From positions 2,604,001-2,668,000 of the forward strand of contig JBLDXI010000009.1 of NCBI GenBank assembly GCA_047495785.1: 64,000 bases of DNA, read 5' to 3'. Source of the stretch: Lepidodermella squamata. Taxonomy: Eukaryota; Gastrotricha. Of this stretch, positions 57,107-64,000 are shown one piece after another. Both the position numbers and the translations under genes were made by a program. Position 1 is the stretch's first letter, and every line of letters starts with the position of its first letter. Under the pieces are notes generated by a model. That model searched no databases and was not told the DNA's origin. It saw nothing but the letters and a program-made list of their open reading frames with translations.

Positions 57107-59133
57107 TTACAACCCCTTGCGCCAGTCCGGATGTAGCGATCTGAACATTGGCAAGATTGAGAAAAATAACACCGCGGTTATAATGACAACTATAGAGTAA
57201 AAAATCGAAATTATGCGATCAACAATTTCGCCTAAAATCAGCCAATTATGATGGCACTGAAACGTCCTCATGCATTCAGGATTGCCCTTTTCGTCCTGGT
57301 TCAGGTTTACTTCACCGGAATCTTCATTATCGGCCAGATCAAGCGCTGTTGGTTTCAATTTCTCATCATGATCCACGGCATAGACCACTCGAGGCTCTGT
57401 TGCCCGCATGATGCAAACGTTCTCCTCCGTCACCTTCTCTGAGTACAAGACGTATCGACTAGCCCATCTGATTATTGTCTCCAAGATTTGATTCGAAGGG
57501 AAATTCTAAAGAAATCATGAACGACTATGAAACAAGATGACTTTTCTTTGAGAAACAAACCTGCAATTTGATCGCTTTATGCGTGAAATACTTCACGAGA
57601 CCTTGAAGTAGGAGAACAATTCCAATGTTGGCCTAGAATGACGGAATAGTGAATGTAAAGTGTTTCATACAGAAAATGACGTACCATTTGCAAATCGAGG
57701 TAGATTGTAAGGTAAGGAAGATGGTCCGAAGTATGTGGCATAATCCGCCCCATGGCATCTTGGAAAATTTGATAAGCTAGAAGAATCGTCAACGAAATTT
57801 CGACTTTCACGCTATCATGCGACTGTTAAGTATAGAAATAAGTTTTGATTACTCAGAAATTTAAGGCCATACCGGTATAGGAAAAGTTGCCAGTTCAGTG
57901 ATGGAAATGACTATTGAAGGTATCACAATTGTCACAATGTAATAGGAAGATTTGCGCTCGATCGCGATTTCGAACTCGACCTAAAGTATAGTAATTGTAT
58001 TTTATTTTCGGATTTATTGAAGCAGCTTACAGCTGGATAGCACTGATCCGGTGTTGAGTCGTAGCAATCCATGAAAGCTGAGACATTTGTGTGCATAACG
58101 GCCCATTGCTCACTCGGGTTGAAGGATGCCGTTGAAATATAACCGGGTGTAAAAGTTTCCAATGCTTTCCCGTATTGCCAGCTGAAATGCAGCATTCGTG
58201 ATTAACTTAACACTTAATACTGATGAAGTAATACCTTTCGAAAACTAGCCCACAAAGCTGGAAATGCAAGAAATATTAGTTCCAAAGAACACATTTTTTC
58301 AATGCTTACGTGTTCATCGAATGGGAAAAACCGAAGGTCGAAATTGCACGCGAATGAAACTTGTCGATCGGAGAAAAAGCTAACCCAGCCATCCTTTCGC
58401 ACCCTGAGCAGCATTTTCCTTGATCTGGTAAATATGTACATGTTGCCGCTACTGTTAACATGAATAAAGTAGATACAATTCAACTCAGGCACTAAAACAA
58501 ACTTCACTAGCGCAACATCTGGAAGCCATAATTCGTCTGTAGTGAAAACCATAACCTCAGTCTCGTTGTAAGGCGCAGTTTCGTTCCAAACCAGAAAATC
58601 ATCCTCCCATTCCATATGAAGAGAAGCCGTTACCACGACCTTTCGATTCTTCTCAGCTACATCATCCAAGGAGAGCAGTTCGAGGTTGAGCGTTATGTCA
58701 ATTGGTATTTGGGCGTTTTTCTTCGGCCTCCGAAAGCGCATGTAGTCTTTAAGCAAGAAACTGGCTAATTCATCCTCTGAATAGTCTGCAAAACAAAACA
58801 CGGTAGCCTATTTTTTCAAAATGGACTTTTCGTACCTGTGACGTTCTCCGCCTCAGTGGCATTTAGCTCCTGAGAACCAGTGAAATTTCCGACATCGATC
58901 GGCATGGTCTCGTTAAGTTGGCTGATAGATGCATTGCCTTCAGCATACCCAGTATTATTGGTGCTGTTTTCCAAGACGAAATTATCGATGAACTTGGTTT
59001 CGTTAAGTTGGCTGAAAGATGCATTGCCCCAAGTATATCCAGTATTATTAGTGCTGTTTTCCACAATAGATTGAGCAATTAGGGAAGAGCATGTCCAAAT
59101 AAAGATCAATAAAAACCCGACAAGTTCTCTCAT
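57107..59133 (-). CDS. Cys-loop channel subunit m11 (type 3), glycosylated repeat linker
   Basis: The start is taken at 59133 because MRELVGFLLIFIWTCSSLIA is a good signal peptide. An ATG at 59193 overlaps the m12 stop, and a TTTTTATTAG acceptor lies between them. The signal is followed by two near-identical 30-residue repeats with NST, NNT, NAS and NET sequons, then by splicing, DYSEDELASFLLKDYMRFRR. Further: KVVVTASLHMEWEDDFLVWN, FTTDELWLPDVALVK, SSGNMYIFTRSRKMLLRV. The Cys-loop is CNFDLRFFPFDEH with LC in a short exon, and loop C is CYDSTPDQC. M1, SVKVEISLTILLAYQIF (M2, Glu at 2'), MPHTSDHLPYLTIYLDLQM and M3 follow. The loop (VVYAVDHDEKLKPTALDLAD) leads to CHHNWLILGEIVDRIISIFY, M4 and HPDWRKGL. 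It is 57 bp after m12, so likely the third gene of an m13-m12-m11 operon. Confidence 0.88.
58894..59061 (-). repeat. 90-bp tandem repeat encoding N-glycosylation-rich linker of m11
   Basis: Unit 1 (59061-58972) encodes ENSTNNTGYTWGNASFSQLN and ten more residues. Unit 2 (58971-58894) encodes ENSTNNTGYAEGNASISQLN and six more. Each unit has four potential N-glycosylation sequons. Confidence 0.9.
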
Positions 59134-59189
59134 CCAGTTCAGGTTTACATTCCTAATAAAAACAGTAAACACGTCAATATGCCAAATTT

Positions 59190-61136
59190 TCATTTGAGAG
59201 CAGTTGTGACGTTCGAAATGATATCTGGAATAGAAGTCGCCGTTTCATTGGGGGCTGGAGTAGTGGTTGTGGTTGGGGGATTGTTCCAGTTATAAGCTGG
59301 GGGTCTTGTAATCAGACCAGGGGTGATTGGGGGTAAGAAATAGAAGAAAACGAGCGGGGTGATAATAATCATTAACAGGTACGTAACGTTCCCAAAATGA
59401 TCTATGACACTGCTCAGCTTTATCCAAATCTGTCTACGGCGCCGTTTAGTATCAATCGCCAGTTTATCCTCATCGCTTATTTTGTTGCCGAAGGGCAGTA
59501 TCACTGACAGAATTGCATCGAAGAGTCGGTGAATTCGTTCTTCTACAGACTCGCCCAAAACTCCATTGTAAGTCGCATCCTCGTAAGTGCCATATCTCTG
59601 TATGATGTAACTATCTTTACGAGCTGTCCTCGGAGCTTTCTTGATCTTGTGTTTCATGATTCGCGCCCTTTCCAGGCAGTAAATAGCCATTCCCTGGCAG
59701 AAAAATGCCCATCCGATGTAGGCAGTGTGGAGATCCAGATATATACATAGAAGGGGCAAATGCTCCGAGTTGAACGGCATTTCGTAGTGGTTTATAGTTG
59801 TCTGGAGCATTGAATAGGCCAATAGACTTGTAATTGTTATTCGCATTTTAATGGCATCGTCTTTCTGTTAGACAAAAATGGATTCGGGTTAATAAACCTC
59901 CCGCCAAAATAACTAACCGGAATGACTGCAGTTACGGCCTGAGCGACGGATAATATCACTGACGGGATAATAATCGATACGATAGGAAATAAGCTCTTCC
60001 TCCGAACTAGAAGACTGAATCGAAGCTAGAAAGAGGCGATAAATCTTTCTGAAAAATTCGAGATCAAATCTTACGGCTGAGAAACATTTCTCCTCATCTG
60101 TAATCGTCATGCATTCGTTGTACGCCACGTTGAACCCTTTGATCAACGCCCATTCTTCATTCTCCTCAAGTCGATAGAAGTTAATGGGCGGGTCGTAGAA
60201 AACGAGTTGAACTTGATCCCAAGTGTTGCCAGAAACGACGAAATCGAAATGGCACAGCTGTTCGTCGAATGGGAAGTAAGTCGGGTCCATATCGCAGAAT
60301 GTCGCCACAGTCGCTTCAGGGTAGTACTGGGTTGTTCCAGCTGCCAAGATGGACAACATGAACCCGGTGGGCTTCATTAAAGCCACATGCTCCTCTCTAA
60401 GCAACAAAGCAGATGTAACTGAAGAAGGATTTTCAAAACAATGTTACGAGTTGATGAGCAGGACATTAGGCACCCATATCTCTTCTGGAAAAACGGTAAG
60501 GCTAGGTATGGATTCATTATAAGGAGCCAATGTGCTCCACTCCAGATATTCATCCGGCCAGTAAAGGGACGGCGATGTTGTCGACAGAAACTCAGACGTC
60601 TTGATCTCCTAAAAAGTTGCATGTATTTAACGGGTTTTTCTGAAATTGCTAGTTTTAGCTCACACATTCGTCGATTGCATAGAAGCTAAGCTGGAATTGA
60701 ACGACGACTGGCTTAGACGCATCTTTCACAGGCCGACGATGTTTCGAGTAATTGGCGAATATTATCCGTGTCAAGTCTTGCTCAGAAACTATCGAAAAAT
60801 GTAACATTCATTCGCCGTGAATAGGTCTTACAAAAGCAACTTACCGATGATTTCTTCCTCCTCGGTGCTATTACCTTCTGAAGAATTAGTTAAGGCGCAA
60901 GGTTGATAGAAACTAGACTCTGTCAAGTTAAGGCCAATCGTTTCATTGCTCCAGTCGACAGTTTGATTAGTCGATAAAGACGTCAAGTTGCAGAGCACGA
61001 TTTCTCCTCCTATGGTTGAATTACCCGTTGAATTATCGGGTTCGGAGGTTGCGACAGTCTCTGTCGTCGACTGGTTTGTTGAAACCAGGGTAAGAAGATA
61101 AAGTGCTGCTAGAATGTCCGAATACAGATTCCACAT
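59190..61136 (-). CDS. Cys-loop channel subunit m12 (type 2)
   Basis: ATG at 61136, signal MWNLYSDILAALYLLTLVST, then a linker with many N-glycosylation sites. The next exon begins SEQDLTRIIFANYSKHRRPV. Then YWPDEYLEWSTLAPYNESIP, FPEEIWVPNVLLINS, Cys-loop CDMDPTYFPFDEQLC, FYRLEENEEWALI and loop-C pair CMTITDEEKC. M1 contains FPIVSIIIPSVILSVAQ. M2 reads AIKMRITITSLLAYSMLQ, with Arg at the 2' position where paralogue m5 has Glu. M3 is in YLDLHTAYIGWAFFCQGMAI. The basic M3-M4 loop includes DTKRRRRQIWIKLSSVIDHF, then M4, LPPITPGLITRPPAYNW and a Thr-rich tail ending SNVTTALK. An acceptor CTTAG lies 20 nt before the ATG, and the m13 stop is only 75 bp upstream. Its stop overlaps an ATG (ATGA) of the m11 leader. 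Confidence 0.9.
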
Positions 61137-61210
61137 TGCACTTTAACATAACACTAAGATTCAAAAACGAAATTCAATTAAATACGAAATTCAATTTGAA
61201 AGATAGGGAT

Positions 61211-63088
61211 CTAAGCGTGTGCAGGCAACCGGGAAAACATAGCAGGTAGTATGCAGAAGATTACAAGAGGGGTGATCGCTATGCATAACACGTAGATAAT
61301 TAGTGTCATTCGTTCGACCACGTCAGCTATAAATAGCCAATCGTGGCGATTGCGCCGATAAAGCGTTTCCATTCCTTCGCGTTCTTTCGCCTCACTCGCT
61401 GCCGTGTCGCGCTTGAAAAGTGGCTCATGCAGCTTGACAAAGCCACGCTCATCCGGCTGGCCATGGAAAGGGTCATCCAAAACGCTGGACATAGTCACGC
61501 TATCGATAATCCCCTCGGCTTCTTCAAGGGCCATCTCCTCCAGATCGGCGTTTTCCGATGAGACAGACAAAACTTTAGCGAGGACGCGGAAAGCTGACCG
61601 GAAAACTCTGGGGACCGGTCTCAGATTCTCTGCTTGGCCAAGGCAAATGAAAACGAGTGCCTCGCCCAATAAGGCGATGCCAATGAATGCCATTTGAAGG
61701 TCGATGTACTAGAATAAATTCCCTGATAGTGGCTTTTGATAGGTCGGAGTGAAACTTACGATTGACATCAGTGGAGTGTGCTCACTGGTACGGGGCATAT
61801 CCGAATTAATCGTGGTCTGAAATTACAAAGATATAAACTTTAGCTTTCAATATTTTCGCCGATGAGTACCTGGAAAACTGCATACGCCAGTAAACAAGTG
61901 AAGGAAATGTGAACTTTCAAAACTTCAGAGGTCGGCAGAGCAAAAATTACAACTTCTACAATAGCGATGATCAAGCTTGGAACGATAATGTTCACATTCT
62001 GGAGAAAAAATGAACTTGTACATTCATGGATAATTTCGAAGTGATTATTACATAATAAGCAGCTTTTCTCTTGAAATTTATGACGATTTCAACACCATGT
62101 CTGCAGTCAGCTTTGCCCTCCTCGCATGTATCTGTATAACCATATGCCTCTAATACTTCCCATTGCTGATTCGGTTTGAGGCGGTCCAGGTTTACGGGAT
62201 GCTCGGCCAATCTGATCGTTTGCTGATGAATAGGATATGTCCAGGATTCGAATCTCAAGAAGCAACTTTGATAGTCGAACCTGAATGAGCATTAAATATG
62301 CATATTTAATCATTTTTAGCGCATTTTATTGGCTCACGGAAAGTAGGTCAAGTCCAACTCGCAGAAAGAATCGATCGTTGCCATTGGAATGTACTCCACA
62401 TCTCCGTTACTTCGCACATTAGCCAAAATGCCCTCGGCCATCATCAACGAATACATATCTCCGCTGTTCACCAGCGCTACATCTGGAACCCAAATTTCCT
62501 CGCGGGGAACTGCCAAGCTTTGAATTGAATTGATCTTTTCAGTTTCATTCCAGATAAGAAATTCGTCGTGCCAAGTCTTTAATAATATAGATTTTCAAAG
62601 GTAAAAGCTCTGAATAGGAACTTACCACACTCAAAGCACAAGTGATCCTCATTTCGTGGCTCTTTTCGATCTATATGAAATTACCTTAGATTTTGCTAAA
62701 TTCTAGCTAAATTCGAACTCACGATATCGTTGATGGTGTATATAAAAACGCCGATGGTCACGTGAACAGGCTCCTTGGCCTTTTTCCTAGGCCGGCGGGA
62801 GGGCGAGTATTTCGCAAAGATAATCTCTTCGACTTCCCGCTCAGGTAAGCCTTCCTCCTCTTCTTCGCCCTCATGATGCGTCTCATTACCTGAATGAAGT
62901 TCGTCCGAACTATGAGTTTCATTTCCAAGGTTTGCATCGACAGTTCCGTTGGCGGTTTCATTGAGTGAGTCTGTATGGAGCTTTGACGGCTCGTCTTCAG
63001 ACAAGATTGCATGATCTGATGGATGCGGAATCGAGCCGACCAGAATCAGGGCGCAAGATATTGTCAGGCAATAAAGGGCGAATTCCAT
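61211..63088 (-). CDS. Cys-loop channel subunit m13 (type 1)
   Basis: ATG at 63088, signal MEFALYCLTISCALILVGSI, then a glycosylated acidic linker with a Glu run (HHEGEEEEEGLPEREVEE). Further: IIFAKYSPSRRPRKKAKE, VTIGVFIYTINDI, KTWHDEFLIWNETEK, EEIWVPDVALVNSGDMYSLM. The Cys-loop is CELDLTYFPFDYQSC, interrupted by an intron after YFP. Loop C is CEEGKADC. M1 is followed by SEVLKVHISFTCLLAYAVFQ (M2, His at 2'), TTINSDMPRTSEHTPLMSI and M3 (YIDLQMAFIGIALLGEAL). The M3-M4 loop is acidic and ends METLYRRNRHDWLFIADVVE, then M4 and CILPAMFSRLPAHA. It is complete, with m6 as its paralogue (identical M2). It is the presumed lead gene of the m13-m12-m11 unit. Confidence 0.92.
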
Positions 63089-63499
63089 CGCAAAAATAGT
63101 TGTAAAAATATTTTGTAATGATTAATGCAAGGAACTACGCGATAATCCACTCGAAATAATAAAATTGTCGAAACATCCTACACCATCGGTGTTGCTTGGA
63201 GACCGGGATACCGCAGCATATCCTCGAGATGATTTTTCAAGAAGAATGTTACAGTTAGTGCGGTGATAGTATTTCTCGTGGATCGATTATGTTTTGAATG
63301 ATTAATCGCTGAATGTATGAGCGGATCTCTCACTTTCCCGCTGCTTAGAGACCTAGTTTTACACTAAGAAAGGAGCTCATCAAAGTTTAATCCGGAAGCT
63401 TTTGTCTAAAATTGCTACTTGAGCGGCGACTCCTCCATATTCCCATGTAGTTTTATTTCGGCTAAAATTCGTAATCAGACTTGTAATTACATGACACTC
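63089..63499. other. Spacer between m14 and m13
   Basis: 411 bp without a gene; presumed promoter of the m13-m12-m11 unit and 3' region of m14. No clear TATA box. Confidence 0.35.
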
Positions 63500-64000
63500 T
63501 TAAGCTCCTCGACGCCAGTTCGGCTTTGGAGGCCCAGGCGGTGTCAAAGGAAGCAAGTAACAAAACACAAGAGCTAATAGAATCGAGCAGGTTATGTAGG
63601 TCATATCGAAAAAGTAGTCAATGACAGCCTGGAAAATCGTCCAGTGGTGGTGGCAAGGTTTCTTATGGTCGCACCTTCGGTCGACGGGAAACTCCTGACG
63701 CATCATTTTCAAGATCTTCTCAGCAACAGGTCCATGCATCAGAGGATAGAGCGACTTGAAGAATTTCTAATGAAAAGTAATTCAAATGTGAAACGTCGAC
63801 CTTATGTTCAGTCGAACTTGCCTGTTTCCTGTGAGCCATATCGGTAACGTAGACACAAGTTGCTTGTCCAAATATAGTGAAAACAATCAGCGTCTGATTT
63901 TAAGGATATATATTAATTAACAAAAGGGGCCGAAAATCAAACCATGTTCACGTTCAGGTAAATTTTGAAGAGCCTGGGGGAAACAATTTTTATGTGAAAT
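63500..64000 (-). CDS. Cys-loop channel subunit m14, C-terminal part (runs off the window)
   Basis: Three exon pieces are visible. The first ends with RLFKIYLNVNM before a GT donor (about 63943). The second is TLIVFTIFGQATCVYVTDMA, part of M3, ending HRKQ at a GC-AG intron (donor GC at 63821-63820). The last encodes KFFKSLYPLMHGPVAEKILK, then CDHKKPCHHHWTIFQAVIDY, M4 (ITCSILLALVFCYLLPL) and the C-terminus PPGPPKPNWRRGA. CHHHW before M4 and NWRRG at the end relate it to the type 3/4 subunits (CHHNW, DWRKG), but M2 and the ligand-binding domain lie outside the window, so I do not assign a type. Confidence 0.85.

Noticed and set aside
21-64000. CRISPR arrays, bacterial operons, tRNA or rRNA genes
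   Set aside because: No spaced direct-repeat array, no Shine-Dalgarno-type organisation, and no TTCRANNY box with cloverleaf or rRNA core was found by eye.

Overview
The window is animal nuclear DNA. Genes are split by many short introns (often about 45-60 bp) that follow GT-AG, with two GC-AG exceptions. A nematode-type nuclear receptor, many divergent Cys-loop ligand-gated ion channels, and head-to-tail genes 45-81 bp apart with acceptor-like CTTAG/TTTAG sites just before their start codons suggest a nematode with operons. The species cannot be named. An interstitial (TTAGGG)13 tract differs from the TTAGGC telomere unit of Caenorhabditis, so a lineage distant from Rhabditida is possible. 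Exon structures were assembled by eye from reading frame, splice sites and phase.

Left third (1-27 kb): a TRPM-channel N-terminal exon (minus strand, gene leaves the window), a 5'-truncated non-LTR retrotransposon, and a 707-bp TIR element with TA target duplications. Next come a secreted carboxylesterase/cholinesterase-like enzyme with an intact triad, a basic coiled-coil protein with a telomere-like repeat in an intron, and a predicted pseudokinase fused to an NHL-type propeller (all plus strand). A minus-strand SH2 adaptor follows. From 20.2 to 27.8 kb I see only non-coding DNA, a decayed transposase-like fragment between 78-bp direct repeats, and members of a dispersed MITE family.

Middle (27.8-36.1 kb): two plus-strand Cys-loop channels (p1, p2), a microsomal P450, and a minus-strand nuclear receptor.

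Right part (36.4-64 kb): an unbroken run of 14 minus-strand Cys-loop channel genes (m1-m14 from left to right). By C-terminus, M2 sequence and loop architecture I sort them into five types. Left to right the order is 5-4-5-3-2-1 (m1-m6) and then 5-4-3-3-3-2-1 (m7-m13), so an ancestral 5-4-3-2-1 block appears to have been duplicated as a unit, with extra copies of types 5 and 3. Types 1-2 (and 2-3), and m2-m1, sit at operon-like spacing. In one block the type 2 gene (m5) can be joined to the type 3 gene (m4) by a 51-nt phase-matched intron that contains the m5 stop codon. m4 has no signal peptide of its own, so a fused two-subunit channel polypeptide is predicted. Two members look damaged: m3 has an in-frame TAA, and m8 has lost about 60 extracellular residues at a palindromic junction.

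Inference on how the genes work together: the clustered subunits probably form heteromeric receptors. Pore position 2' carries a different residue in different types (Glu, Arg, His), and the gene order suggests co-expression of types 1, 2 and 3. Ligand and ion selectivity cannot be read from the sequence.
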